Source: an uncultured Myxococcales bacterium
GTDB taxonomy: Bacteria; Myxococcota_A; UBA9042; CAIXZC01
Direction: 5' to 3'
DNA length: 64,000 bases
Assembly: GCA_903895725.1 (NCBI GenBank)
Contig: CAITUV010000038.1
Location: forward strand, 62,001-126,000
Made by a program: the position numbers and the translations under genes. Below, one piece after another: positions 1 to 9,364 of the stretch (the first letter of the stretch is position 1; each line of letters opens with the position of its first letter). The notes beneath the pieces were generated by a model that was not told where the DNA came from, made no database searches, and was given only the letters and a program-made list of their open reading frames with translations.

Positions 1-1
1 C

Positions 2-1087
2 CAGCAGGAGCTTCGGGCGCGTATGGAGCGCGAGCCTGTCCTGTTCCTGGGCCGCCGCTTCGATGCGATGCTCGACGAGGCCAGGCTCGAGCTGGCGCAG
101 TTCGTGGGGGCCGATCCTGAGGGGCTGGCGTTCGTGCCCAATGCCACGGCCGGAGTCAACATCGCCCTGGCCGGATTGCGATTGGCCCCGGGAGACGAGC
201 TGCTGGTCACCGACCACGAGTACAACGCCTGTCGCAACGCGCTGGAAGTTGCCGCGCTCCGGACCGGCGCCCGGGTGAGCACGGTGCACATCCCCTTCCC
301 CTGTCCCTCGGCTGATACCGTCGTGGACGCGGTGCTGTCCGCCCTGACTCCCCGCACCCGATTGCTGCTCGTCGACCACATCACCAGCCCGACTGCGCTG
401 GTCCTCCCCGTCGACCGCCTGGTCCGGGAGCTCGGGGCCCGCGGGGTCGAGATCATCGTGGACGGGGCTCACGCACCGGGTCAGGTCCCGCTGGCCCTCG
501 ACTCCATCTCCCCTGCGTTCTATACCGGCAACTGCCACAAGTGGCTGTGCGCCCCGAAGGGGGCTGCCTTCCTGTGGGTGCGGGCCGATCTGCGGCCGTA
601 CGTTCGGCCGCTGGTCATCAGTCACGGCGCCAATTCGACCCGAACGGACCGCTCCCGATTCCGGGTCGAGTTCGACTGGACCGGGACCGCGGATCCGACG
701 CCGTTCCTGTCGATTCCGGCATCCATTCGGTTTCTGGGCACGCTGTTCCCGGGCGGAATGGAGGAGCTGCGAGCCCGCAATCACGGGCTTGCCGTGGCCG
801 CTCGTGCCCTGCTCGTGCGTGAGCTCGGGCTTGAGATTCCCTGCCCGGACGACCTCCTCGGCTTCATGGCGTCCGTCGTGCTTCCCGGCTCACCGGTTCT
901 GTCCGATGAAGCCCCGGGCCAGGCCGACCCGCTCCAGGATGCCCTCTGGGAGAAACACCGAATCGAAGTGCCGATCATCCGTTGGCCCGCGCTCGGCGTC
1001 CGCCTGCTGCGAATCTCCTGCCAGGCGTACAACCGGTTCGAGGAGTACACTGCGCTGGCCGCTGCGCTCCGACCGCTGCTTCCCTGA
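2..1087 (+). CDS. Class-V (PLP) aminotransferase, isopenicillin-N epimerase/cysteine desulfurase-like, 5' truncated
   Basis: This is a fold-type I PLP enzyme whose reading frame is open to the first bases of the window, so the true start lies upstream. The first in-frame ATG (23) falls inside a conserved helix (QQELRARMEREPV) and is probably not the initiator. The segment FYTGNCHKWLCAPKG carries the likely Schiff-base lysine (about residue 173 counted from the ATG at 23). VDGAHAPGQ supplies the Asp and His that contact the PLP ring. The pattern FVPNATAGVNIAL near the N-terminus and the short C-terminal domain (RISCQAYNRFEEY) fit the isopenicillin-N epimerase-like branch more than NifS or IscS. 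The substrate cannot be told from sequence: epimerase, racemase and desulfurase activities all occur in this family. It is convergent with the next gene, 24 bp away, so it belongs to a different transcription unit. Confidence 0.85.
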   Translation, partial: QQELRARMEREPVLFLGRRFDAMLDEARLELAQFVGADPEGLAFVPNATAGVNIALAGLRLAPGDELLVTDHEYNACRNALEVAALRTGARVSTVHIPFPCPSADTVVDAVLSALTPRTRLLLVDHITSPTALVLPVDRLVRELGARGVEIIVDGAHAPGQVPLALDSISPAFYTGNCHKWLCAPKGAAFLWVRADLRPYVRPLVISHGANSTRTDRSRFRVEFDWTGTADPTPFLSIPASIRFLGTLFPGGMEELRARNHGLAVAARALLVRELGLEIPCPDDLLGFMASVVLPGSPVLSDEAPGQADPLQDALWEKHRIEVPIIRWPALGVRLLRISCQAYNRFEEYTALAAALRPLLP

Positions 1088-1111
1088 ACAGCCGGCACGC
1101 GGCACGGCCGC

Positions 1112-2272
1112 TCACCTAGGCGGGATGCGTCCGGGGCCCCCCAGCGGCAGTCGCACGGTGAACGTCGCCCCCTGGCCGGACCCCGACGTGCAGAAGGCAT
1201 TCCCGCCATGCGCCTGCACGAAATTCCGGCAGAGGTCCAGCCCCAGGCCCAGCCCGGCCTCCCCCTTGGTGGAGAAGAACGGTTCCCAGACCTTGTCGAT
1301 GAGCTCGGGTGGGATTCCAGTGCCGTCGTCACGGACCTCCAGGACGACCTCGTCTCCTTCGAGCCGGCGGGAGACCGATACGGTCCCGCCCGGCCTCGTG
1401 GCCTCGCACGCATTGCGAATGAGGTTGGTCATTACCCGCTTGATCTTGTGCCGGTCGCAGATGAGGGTCAACGGCTCCCCCTTGGCGTATTCGATCCTGC
1501 GTTCCGCTGCATAGGCGGCAGACGACGTCAGGGCGACGACCTCCACGAGCAGCTTCTCCAGGTCCTCCTCGGCCATGTTGAGGGTCGGAAGTCGGCCCCT
1601 CACGTAGTGCCGGTAGCCATCCAGCATGTCGGCCACGATGTCGTTCAACCCGACGATGGAATCCAGGAACCTCAGCAGATCCTCGTCAAACCAGTACTTC
1701 TTCTTGTATTCCTCGGCCATCATGGCCAGGAACAGCTGGTTCTTCAGCTCGTGGAGCATGTCGCCGGCCAGCTTCCCGACCGCGGCGAGCTTCTCGGAAC
1801 GGACCAGGGTATCCTGGGCCCTTCGGAGCTCCTGGGTCGTCTGCTCCAGCTCCCGGTTCTGCTTCTCGAGGCGGATCAGAAGGTGCTCCCGGCCCAGAAG
1901 TGCGTCCCGGTGCTCGAGCGCCTGGCGGATGGCGATGGCCATCTCCTCCGGATTCCACGGCTTGAGAATGAAGCGGTAGACGTCCCCCTGGTTGCAGGCC
2001 ACCAGCACGGCGTCGAAATCGGCATACGCAGTCAGGACGATCCGGATGCAGTCGGGCCGGATGCGCTTCAGGGCCAGGAGCATCTCGACTCCGGTCATCC
2101 CGGGCATGCGCTGGTCCGCGATGACCATGTCCACAGCGGCATTGGAGAACCTGGCGATCCCCTCCTCGCCCGAGGCCGCGGTGAGAAGCTCGTAGTCCTC
2201 TTCCAGGAGACTCTTCATCACGGCCAGCGAGTTGGGCTCGTCGTCCACCAGGAGAATCGTATGCTTCTTCAT
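1112..2272 (-). CDS. Response-regulator receiver fused to a histidine kinase
   Basis: The 386-residue protein has an N-terminal receiver domain (residues 4-120: acidic pair D10/D11, phospho-acceptor D53 in VIADQRMPG, T81, K104 in FILKPW). A coiled coil follows (125-160), then a dimerisation/phospho-acceptor helix with H174 in MLHELKNQL, and a HATPase_c domain (N-box NLIRNACEA, G1 box DDGTGIPP, G2 box GLGLGLDL). There is no membrane segment, so it is cytoplasmic. The fusion suggests that phosphorylation of the receiver controls the kinase. The ATG lies 4 nt after the TGA of the large upstream kinase gene, with AAGGGTG as ribosome site, so the two are almost certainly co-translated partners in a phosphorelay. 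No DNA-binding domain is present. The final output may be the divergent NarL-type regulator at 11703, which is an inference from context. Confidence 0.9.
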   Translation of the reverse strand: MKKHTILLVDDEPNSLAVMKSLLEEDYELLTAASGEEGIARFSNAAVDMVIADQRMPGMTGVEMLLALKRIRPDCIRIVLTAYADFDAVLVACNQGDVYRFILKPWNPEEMAIAIRQALEHRDALLGREHLLIRLEKQNRELEQTTQELRRAQDTLVRSEKLAAVGKLAGDMLHELKNQLFLAMMAEEYKKKYWFDEDLLRFLDSIVGLNDIVADMLDGYRHYVRGRLPTLNMAEEDLEKLLVEVVALTSSAAYAAERRIEYAKGEPLTLICDRHKIKRVMTNLIRNACEATRPGGTVSVSRRLEGDEVVLEVRDDGTGIPPELIDKVWEPFFSTKGEAGLGLGLDLCRNFVQAHGGNAFCTSGSGQGATFTVRLPLGGPGRIPPR

Positions 2273-2276
2273 CCGG

Positions 2277-5200
2277 TCACCCTTGTTCGGTCCAGAGATA
2301 CCGCAGTACGGTCCCGGGGTCCGGGATCTCCACGGGTATCCTCACGGTAAATGTTGCTCCCTTACCCGGTTCGCTCTCGAGCCGGATGGTTCCCCCTCGC
2401 CGTGTGACGATGCCCAGACAGATTGCGAGGCCGAGCCCTGCCCCCTTGCCCGGTGGCTTGGAGGAGAAGAACGGCTCGAAGATGCGGTTCCGCAGCTCCG
2501 GGGGCACGCCGGGGCCGTCATCCGCCACGGAGACGACGGCGCAGCCGGGCTCCGACCAGCACTTCATCCGGACGGTTCCCTTCCCCTCCATGGCGTCGAT
2601 GGCGTTGAGAACGAAATTGAGGAGAAGCTGGTCCATGGTACCGGGGGCCATGCGAATCGGCGGGACATCGGACAGCTCGGTCTCGACGACGAGCCCCGGC
2701 CTCTGCTGGCTTCGGGCGAGGGCAGCGGTGCTCTCGATGCTGCGACGGACGTCGATGGTTTCCAGGGGGGGCTCCCGGCCGTGGGCCACGTTCCACAGCC
2801 CCTCGACGACGTTCTTGATCCGGTTGCTCCCGTTGATGAGGATGCCGCACAGCTCTCGGGTTTCCTTCACCAGCGAGCGGATCCTCTCGGTCTGGGGCTC
2901 GCCGCTCCCGAGGAGGAGCTCCACCTGGGCGGCCTTGCGGTCGACGGCAAAGGCCCCTCCGTGCACGAAATTGAGCGGGTTGTTGATCTCGTGCGTCGCG
3001 CCGGCGGCCAGACGCCCGACCGAGGCCAGCTTCTCCTGCTGGACGAGCGCATCCTGGGCCTGTCGAAGCTCCTCCAGGGCCTGCACCAGCTCGACGTTCT
3101 TGGCCTCGAGGTCCTTGGCGGTCCGGGCCAGCTCAGCGGTTCGAGCAGTGACTCGCGATTCGAGCTCCCGATTGTTCTCCTCGATGCGGGCAAACGCGAT
3201 ACCGTTTTCCAGAGCCACGGAGATCTGAGCGGCGAGCATCCGCACGACCTCGGCGTGGAAGGGACGGAAGCAGTTGGAACCGGAGTTGTTCTCGAGGTAA
3301 ATGGCCGCCTGCGGCTTACCGCCGGCCACGATGGGGAGGCAGAGCACGGAACGAAGCTGATGGGAGAGCACGCTCTCCGCAGTTCCAAAGCGCGCATCGA
3401 GAAGGGCATCGTCCACGAGAAGCGGCTCGCCGGAGTGGAGCGCGTTTTCGATGACCGAACGGCTGTACCGGTCCGGCTCTCCGGCCTGTGGCTCCTCGCT
3501 TCCCCGAATGGAATGGCGGACCCGGATCTCCCCGGTCTCCCGGCTCACGATGCAGTACAGGCCCGTCTCGGCCCGGGTCAGCCGGACCGCCGCATCGAGG
3601 CTCTTGCGGGCCAGGGTCTCCAGGTCCAGGGAAGAGGCCAGCGCCCGCCCCACCTCGACCAGCTCGAACAGTATCTCGGCCTCGGAGATGGAGTCCTGCC
3701 CGGCCAGACCGTCGCCCTCCACGGCCCCGTCGACGGGAGGCGGGTCCGATGCCGGCCCCGGCGGTACCGAATCGGAGCTGCGGGCCACTTCCAGACGTCC
3801 TCCGACCTTCTCTCTCGAGCACCCGACTTCCAGCGCCAGACGCCGGCTCATCGCCAACGCCCCGACCCGCTCGAGCTCTCCTGGAGCACAGGCCTCGGCA
3901 AGAACCTGGTACGTCCGCTTCAGCTCGTACCGCATCCGCAGCGGCTTGAGCAGCTCCACGGAGCGCAGCAGCAGCCGGCGGGCCTGAGCGGTTCTGCCGC
4001 TGCGCAGGGCAAGCAGCCCGCGCACCCGCATGACCGGTCCCCGGTGCGCCGGGAAGCAGCGGGCCATCTTGGCGGCTGCCGACAGCAGGCGTCGGACACG
4101 CCCCAGGACGAGCTTGCGGTCGTCCGAGGACAACTCGCCAAACTCGTCCGCACTGCCGAGCAGCACCTCGGCCAGGGAATAGGCCACCGGCGCCACGTAC
4201 TCCTGGACCAGCCGGTTCTCGGTGACCAGAGCCTGACACTCCTCCAGGCAGACCAATGCCTCACTGCGCTGTCCTGCCGCCAGATGCACGATGGCCGCGC
4301 TATGCCTCACCCCACACCGGAGCGAGTTATCCCGCAGCGCGTGCACGCTGCCGCTTGCGGACGCCAGATGCCTTCTCGCCCGGTTGAGATCTCCCTGGAC
4401 GGCGTAGATCCTCGCCAGGAAGGCGTGCCCCACGGTCTCCCCCCGCTGGTCCCCGACATCCACGCTCAGCTCGAGACCCCGGCTGAACTGGGCCATGGCC
4501 AGCCCCAGCTCCCCCTGTTGATACAGCGTGAATCCCAGGTTCTCGTGAGTCAGCACCAGGGTAAAAACGTCGCCGGTGCGCCCGAACAGCGCTGCGCTCT
4601 CCCGGAGGCAACGGGCCGCTTCTTCCCATCGAGCCAGAAAGTAGTTGGTGACCCCGGCGTAGAAGAGCGCCACCATGAGCGCTCCAGCCTGCCCGAGCTG
4701 CCGTCCCGTTGCCACGCTGTCCGCCGATGCCCGCAACGCCCTTCCCGGCGCCGGAACCGAGCACATGGCCGGACCATGCAGACTGAGGGCCTCGATGCTC
4801 TCGGCGCACGGCGGCACGCTCCTCGCCCGGCGCAACGCGATGATGTGTGCGGCCACGGTCTTCTCGATGGAGAAGAAGAAGAGGATGAACGTGAGCTTGT
4901 TGAGCAGGGCAATCCGCAGACGGTCCACCGGGTCGGCCCCATCTCCTGTGGCGGTCCCCACACGGCCGCTGAATCGCTCACCGACGAGAAGCGCGGCGGC
5001 GTTGGCGGCCGTCGACAGCAGCAGCGGCAGGCGTCCCCTCGGCATCCGGACTCCGAGGAGACCCAGCGCCCGCTCCATGCCCTCGACCGCGGTCTCCAGC
5101 TCTCCCCGCTTGAAGCTCACCAGCGCCATCCGGCCGATGAGGTCCGCTCGAGCCACGCCGTCCCGGCAGAGCCCGAGCGCCTTCTCATACTCGCGGTCGG

Positions 5201-7541
5201 CAAACTCGTACTCTCCCGTTGCGGCAAATGTATCTCCCAGTGCCTGGCGCACCCGGAGCTCCACGGCCCGCTGCTCGTCGGAATCGCCCCCCCTGGCCCG
5301 CAGCATCAGCAACGCGGCCTTCAGGTAGCGCCGGGCCGAGTCGTGGGCATGCAGCCGGCACGAGGACTCGCCGGCTGCGGCGCTGTAGTGCAGCGCCTTG
5401 TCCAGGTCACGCCCCCGTGAGAAATGCTCTGCAAGGGTAGGAATCCGGATGGGGTCGTTCGCTGCCGATGCGGCCTCGAGCATCTCGGCAACCCGCTGGT
5501 GCCTTTCCTTTCTCACCTCCGCCCCCAGGAGGCCGTACGCCCGCTCCCGGAAGGCGTCGTGAGCAAACAGGTATCGGCCCTCCCCCTGGGGACGCAGGAC
5601 GCCGGCCGCACAGGCACGCTCGATGAGTGCCCCCAGGGACGACGCCACCTCCCCCATGAGGCTGGACAAGCTCTCTGCGTCGAACCGGTCTCCGATCACG
5701 CAGGCCCAGTCCACCAGGCGCCGCGTCTCCGGGTCCAGGCTGTTCAGTACCCCGTCCGCAGTGGCCGGCCCCTCCTGCGGGTCCCCCGCTGCCACCGGCC
5801 CGATCCTTCCCAGTCGTTCCGCATCGACCCGGACCCCCTGCTCCCCCAGCGAGACGACCTGGCCCTCCAGGAGGCGAAATGCCAGGGACATCGAGGCCAG
5901 CGGATTCCCTCGCCCCTGCTCCGAGAGGAAGAGGGAAACGCCCGAGTTCTCCTCGGGATTGAATCCAGCGGAGTCGAGCACCAGTTCCGCCACTTCGTCC
6001 GCTCCCAGGGGCTCCAGCTCCAGCAGCGACATGGCGCCCTTCAGCTCGCCGGCCATGCGTCCCAGGCGGCTGAGCCGCTCCACGAGCTCCTTGCGGTACA
6101 GGCAGACGACGAGCATCGCAAGCCGGTCGATGCGCTGGGCAAGTCGGTCGAGGAACTCGATAGAGGCCGGGTCGGCCCAGTGGAAATCGTCCATCACCAG
6201 GACCAGCGGTGCGGTGGCGGAGGCCAGCCCCGCCAGGCTCGAGGCGAGGAGGTTGAAGAACCGCTCCCGGCTCCGGTCGATTTCGAGCTCGAGCGCCTCC
6301 CCCTCCCCTGCCCCCCGCAGGTGGTCCACCAGCTGCCCCAGCTTCGTGCGCACCTCGGTCCAGCTACCCGATTCGGTTCCGCCGGAGGCGACTCCGGTGG
6401 CCAGATACTCGGTCGCGGCCGACAGCAGGGGGTAGTACGGGGTGCTCCGGGTCATCAACGTTCCCCGACCGCACAGGAACAGCCCGCCTCCGGCCATGAC
6501 GATCTGGCCGAACTCGCTGGCCAGGCGGCTCTTGCCGATGCCCTGCTCACCTGACACGAGGACGACTTGCCCCTTCCCGGTCAGGCACGCATCGAACGAG
6601 GCTCTCAACGCAGCCAGCTCCTTCTGCCGGCCGACGAACTGCGCCTCGAGCGGCGACTTCCTGGGCCTGAGCAGCTCTCGGTCTGCACCCCGGGCAGCCC
6701 ATCCGTCCCGGGTCAGGGAGTCCAGGCAGTCCTGGAGCTCGGTGGCAACCGAGTCGGGGTCCGCATGGCGCCGGGCGGGTTCTACGGACAGGAGCTGAGA
6801 CACGATCCGCTCCAGCGCTGCAGGCACGCCGGGAAGCAGGCGGCCCAGAGGCCTCACTGCACCGGCCAGCTTGCAGCGCACGAGGTCCCCCGGGTCCGTG
6901 GAATCGTAGGGGGCGCAGCCGGTAAGCGCTTCGAACAGCACGACCCCCAGCGAATAGAGGTCGGCTCTGGGACCGATCTTCCGGCGCCCCTCCCTCAGCA
7001 CCTCCGGGGCCATGTAGCGAAACGTCCCGCTCAGGGCCGTGCGGCCGGCGCTCAATTCGGCAGCGAAGCGGGCAAGCCCGAAGTCGAGAATCCGGGCCAG
7101 TGGCGGGCTGCCCGACACCACGATGTTGTCCGGCTTCAGGTCCAGGTGCACGACTCCGTGCCGGTGGGCGTGCGAAAGCCCGAGGACGATTTGTCGAAAC
7201 AGGCCGACGAGCTCGACCAGGCCGGGTCGCCGGGCCCGGCGGTACTCGGACAGGGTCATGCCTTCCACGTACTCCGTGGCCAGATACAGCAGCCCCCCCG
7301 ATTCGCCAAAGTCCACCAGGCGGACAACGTTGGGGTGGGAGAGCGCACACAGGGCCTCAAGCTCCCGGTGCCAGAGAATGAGACCTGCACCCTGCGCAGA
7401 CCGGCCCTGGCCGCGGAAGACTTTGAGGGCAACGGCCGACGGTCCATCCCCCATGGTCCGCTCGGCGCGAAACACTTCCCCCATCCCCCGTCCGACCCGC
7501 TCGACCAGCCGATAGGGACCTATCGACATCCCGATCTGCAT
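2277..7541 (-). CDS. Giant hybrid sensor: Ser/Thr kinase - AAA ATPase - TPR - GAF - histidine kinase
   Basis: This 1754-residue cytoplasmic signalling protein is built in order as follows: an STPK-like kinase (about 8-275; VALKVF, HLDLKPDN, DFGLARF, APE motif), a signal-transduction NTPase (about 300-650; Walker A SGEQGIGKS, Walker B VLVMDDFHWAD), a long helical TPR-like region (about 700-1230), a GAF domain (about 1290-1450), a coiled coil, and a histidine kinase (H-box ATHEINNP near residue 1518, HATPase_c to about 1740). The architecture is known from myxobacterial and cyanobacterial hybrid kinases. Two oddities stand out. The glycine loop reads GRGMGEVF, one residue shorter than the usual GxGGMGxVY, and the catalytic loop has HLD, not HRD. 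The start has AAGGGGTGAG 4 nt upstream. The gene begins 29 bp after the ThDP-enzyme stop and ends 4 bp before the receiver-kinase start, so it sits inside one run of same-strand genes. GAF ligand and kinase target are unknown. Confidence 0.9.
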   Translation of the reverse strand: MQIGMSIGPYRLVERVGRGMGEVFRAERTMGDGPSAVALKVFRGQGRSAQGAGLILWHRELEALCALSHPNVVRLVDFGESGGLLYLATEYVEGMTLSEYRRARRPGLVELVGLFRQIVLGLSHAHRHGVVHLDLKPDNIVVSGSPPLARILDFGLARFAAELSAGRTALSGTFRYMAPEVLREGRRKIGPRADLYSLGVVLFEALTGCAPYDSTDPGDLVRCKLAGAVRPLGRLLPGVPAALERIVSQLLSVEPARRHADPDSVATELQDCLDSLTRDGWAARGADRELLRPRKSPLEAQFVGRQKELAALRASFDACLTGKGQVVLVSGEQGIGKSRLASEFGQIVMAGGGLFLCGRGTLMTRSTPYYPLLSAATEYLATGVASGGTESGSWTEVRTKLGQLVDHLRGAGEGEALELEIDRSRERFFNLLASSLAGLASATAPLVLVMDDFHWADPASIEFLDRLAQRIDRLAMLVVCLYRKELVERLSRLGRMAGELKGAMSLLELEPLGADEVAELVLDSAGFNPEENSGVSLFLSEQGRGNPLASMSLAFRLLEGQVVSLGEQGVRVDAERLGRIGPVAAGDPQEGPATADGVLNSLDPETRRLVDWACVIGDRFDAESLSSLMGEVASSLGALIERACAAGVLRPQGEGRYLFAHDAFRERAYGLLGAEVRKERHQRVAEMLEAASAANDPIRIPTLAEHFSRGRDLDKALHYSAAAGESSCRLHAHDSARRYLKAALLMLRARGGDSDEQRAVELRVRQALGDTFAATGEYEFADREYEKALGLCRDGVARADLIGRMALVSFKRGELETAVEGMERALGLLGVRMPRGRLPLLLSTAANAAALLVGERFSGRVGTATGDGADPVDRLRIALLNKLTFILFFFSIEKTVAAHIIALRRARSVPPCAESIEALSLHGPAMCSVPAPGRALRASADSVATGRQLGQAGALMVALFYAGVTNYFLARWEEAARCLRESAALFGRTGDVFTLVLTHENLGFTLYQQGELGLAMAQFSRGLELSVDVGDQRGETVGHAFLARIYAVQGDLNRARRHLASASGSVHALRDNSLRCGVRHSAAIVHLAAGQRSEALVCLEECQALVTENRLVQEYVAPVAYSLAEVLLGSADEFGELSSDDRKLVLGRVRRLLSAAAKMARCFPAHRGPVMRVRGLLALRSGRTAQARRLLLRSVELLKPLRMRYELKRTYQVLAEACAPGELERVGALAMSRRLALEVGCSREKVGGRLEVARSSDSVPPGPASDPPPVDGAVEGDGLAGQDSISEAEILFELVEVGRALASSLDLETLARKSLDAAVRLTRAETGLYCIVSRETGEIRVRHSIRGSEEPQAGEPDRYSRSVIENALHSGEPLLVDDALLDARFGTAESVLSHQLRSVLCLPIVAGGKPQAAIYLENNSGSNCFRPFHAEVVRMLAAQISVALENGIAFARIEENNRELESRVTARTAELARTAKDLEAKNVELVQALEELRQAQDALVQQEKLASVGRLAAGATHEINNPLNFVHGGAFAVDRKAAQVELLLGSGEPQTERIRSLVKETRELCGILINGSNRIKNVVEGLWNVAHGREPPLETIDVRRSIESTAALARSQQRPGLVVETELSDVPPIRMAPGTMDQLLLNFVLNAIDAMEGKGTVRMKCWSEPGCAVVSVADDGPGVPPELRNRIFEPFFSSKPPGKGAGLGLAICLGIVTRRGGTIRLESEPGKGATFTVRIPVEIPDPGTVLRYLWTEQG

Positions 7542-7570
7542 CCGCTCACCCCTTCGCGAGACGCCTCATC

Positions 7571-9334
7571 TTACCTCTCATCGAGCACTTTGCGAAAGGC
7601 CCTTGACGCGACCTTGGAATCCGACAGGTCGAGCCCTGTCCTGCGAGCCATCAGCAACGCCCTGGGCTTGAGCGGGGGAAGCTCGTCCGGGTCGATGTGC
7701 AAGTCGATGACGCAGGGACCGCCGCAGCCGATTGCCTCCTCCAGGGCGGGCCGGATCTCGTCCGGCCGCTTGACCAGGAATCCTCGCGCCCCTGCACTCC
7801 TGGCCCACCCCGAGAAGTCCGGGTTTCGGATCTCCGACGCCACGTACCGTTCCGAATAGCTCAACCCCTGTGCGAAGTAGACCATGTTGAGGCGGGCATC
7901 GTGGAATATGACCCAGGTCACCGGGAGCGAGTACTGGACTGCCGTCATCAGCTCCATGCCGTTCATCTGCATGGCCCCGTCCCCACAGATGCAGACGATC
8001 GGCTTTCCGGGCCGAGCAAAGCTCAGCCCCGGGGCACCTCCCGCACCGACCCCCATGGGCTGAAACGCCCAGGTCCCGAAGTAGCTGCCCCGGCCAGCCT
8101 CGAAGTAGCGCAGGGTCCAGAAGAAGTTCATGCCGATGTCCGCTGCAACGGCCCCGCCTTCCGGCAGGAGACGGGACAACTCCTTCAGGAACCGCTGCGG
8201 CTTGATGGGAACCGCCTCGGCCTCCGCCTCGGGCTCTGCAAAATGGGCCGTGGCCGTTCTCAGCTCCGCCAGCTTCGACTCCCTGTCCGGTGCGGTCCAG
8301 CCCCTCCGCTCCAGTGCGGAAGCCAACGCCTTCAGGGTCGCCCGGATGCTCCCGGGGACCGCCAGCGCCAGCGGAAAGATCTTGCCGATCTGGCTGTGGC
8401 AGGAGTCGATCTGGATGAGCCCGTCTGCAGGAATCAGCTCTCGCTCGTAGTAGTTGCAGACGTTCTCCTGAAAGCTCTCCCCGACGGCAACCACGCAATC
8501 CGACTGCTTCAGGTAGCGGTCCGCCATGCGGTGGCCGAACAGGTGCAGCACGCCGAGGCTGAGCGGATGGCTCTCGGCCAGGATTCCCTTGGCCACCACG
8601 GTCGTGGCGAACGGGATTCGGCACTTCTCCGCGAGCGCCTGTACCTCGGCCGACGCGTTGGGGAACACCGCCCTCTGCCCCACCACCAGGGCCGGCCTCT
8701 TCGACGCAGCGAGTCGATCGGCCGCCTTCTCCACCTGCTCCATGTCCACGAGGTTGAATGAGGTGGCGCGGTACTGCCGGGGCTCCATCGGCTCGAACGC
8801 CACGTCCTGGCACTGCACGTCCGACGGGATGCACAGGTGCACCGGTGCACATGGCTCGTCAAGTGCCAGCCGGAAGGCCTCCCGTGCCTTTCGCACCACG
8901 GCCTCGGGCCGAATGGCCGTCGAGCTGTACCGGGTGATGCTCCGGTAGAGATCCACCTGGTCCGGCGTGCCATATTCGCCGGTCCCCTCCTGGTCCGCAT
9001 TCATCCCCATGATGCCCGTGGCCACCTGGCCGGTGATCAGAATCACGGGCAACTGCTCCACGAATGCCTCCGAGATGCCGGGGACAAAGGCCACGGCTCC
9101 CGGTCCGGAGGTTCCGGCGCAGACGGCCGGACGCCCCGTAGCCCGGGCGTACATGCGGGCCATGTAGGCAGCGTTCGATTCGTGACGGGCCAGCACGACT
9201 TTGATCCGGGATGAGCGGGCCAGCGCGTCGAAGAAGGGGAGGATGTGTGCCCCGGGGATGCCGAAGACCACGTCCACCCCTTCCCCCTCGAGGATTCTCA
9301 CCAGCGCGTCCGATGCTCTGATCTTCTCTTCCAT
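7571..9334 (-). CDS. Thiamine-diphosphate-dependent enzyme, acetolactate synthase-like
   Basis: The 587-residue protein has the three-domain layout of the acetolactate synthase/benzoylformate decarboxylase superfamily. The N-terminal PYR domain carries the activating glutamate in ARHESNAAYMARMYARATG. A central Rossmann-like domain follows. The C-terminal PP domain carries the ThDP/Mg motif GDG near GDGAMQMNGMEL, ending with ARLN about 26 residues later. ATG at 9334 is preferred because GGGAG lies 8 nt upstream; ATG at 9340 or TTG at 9349 are alternatives. There is no small regulatory (ACT) subunit nearby and no branched-chain amino acid genes, which argues against housekeeping valine/isoleucine synthesis. 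It lies about 30 bp downstream of an acyl-ACP reductase homologue, so a long-chain aldehyde is a plausible substrate. Acyloin (carboligation) and 2-hydroxyacyl-CoA lyase-like chemistry are both possible. The family call is firm; the reaction is inference. Confidence 0.85.
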   Translation of the reverse strand: MEEKIRASDALVRILEGEGVDVVFGIPGAHILPFFDALARSSRIKVVLARHESNAAYMARMYARATGRPAVCAGTSGPGAVAFVPGISEAFVEQLPVILITGQVATGIMGMNADQEGTGEYGTPDQVDLYRSITRYSSTAIRPEAVVRKAREAFRLALDEPCAPVHLCIPSDVQCQDVAFEPMEPRQYRATSFNLVDMEQVEKAADRLAASKRPALVVGQRAVFPNASAEVQALAEKCRIPFATTVVAKGILAESHPLSLGVLHLFGHRMADRYLKQSDCVVAVGESFQENVCNYYERELIPADGLIQIDSCHSQIGKIFPLALAVPGSIRATLKALASALERRGWTAPDRESKLAELRTATAHFAEPEAEAEAVPIKPQRFLKELSRLLPEGGAVAADIGMNFFWTLRYFEAGRGSYFGTWAFQPMGVGAGGAPGLSFARPGKPIVCICGDGAMQMNGMELMTAVQYSLPVTWVIFHDARLNMVYFAQGLSYSERYVASEIRNPDFSGWARSAGARGFLVKRPDEIRPALEEAIGCGGPCVIDLHIDPDELPPLKPRALLMARRTGLDLSDSKVASRAFRKVLDER

Positions 9335-9364
9335 GGCCATGTCTCCCAACCCGAATCGGGCCGT

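Noticed and set aside
2232..5420. 1062-codon open frame antisense to the giant kinase
   Set aside because: It lies entirely opposite well-supported kinase and receiver genes, has no recognisable motif, and is explained by GC-rich third positions leaving antisense frames open.
7571..9334. Housekeeping acetolactate synthase large subunit (ilvB)
   Set aside because: The fold fits, but there is no regulatory subunit or ilvC next to it and the neighbours are a fatty acyl reductase homologue and kinases. The gene name was therefore withheld.
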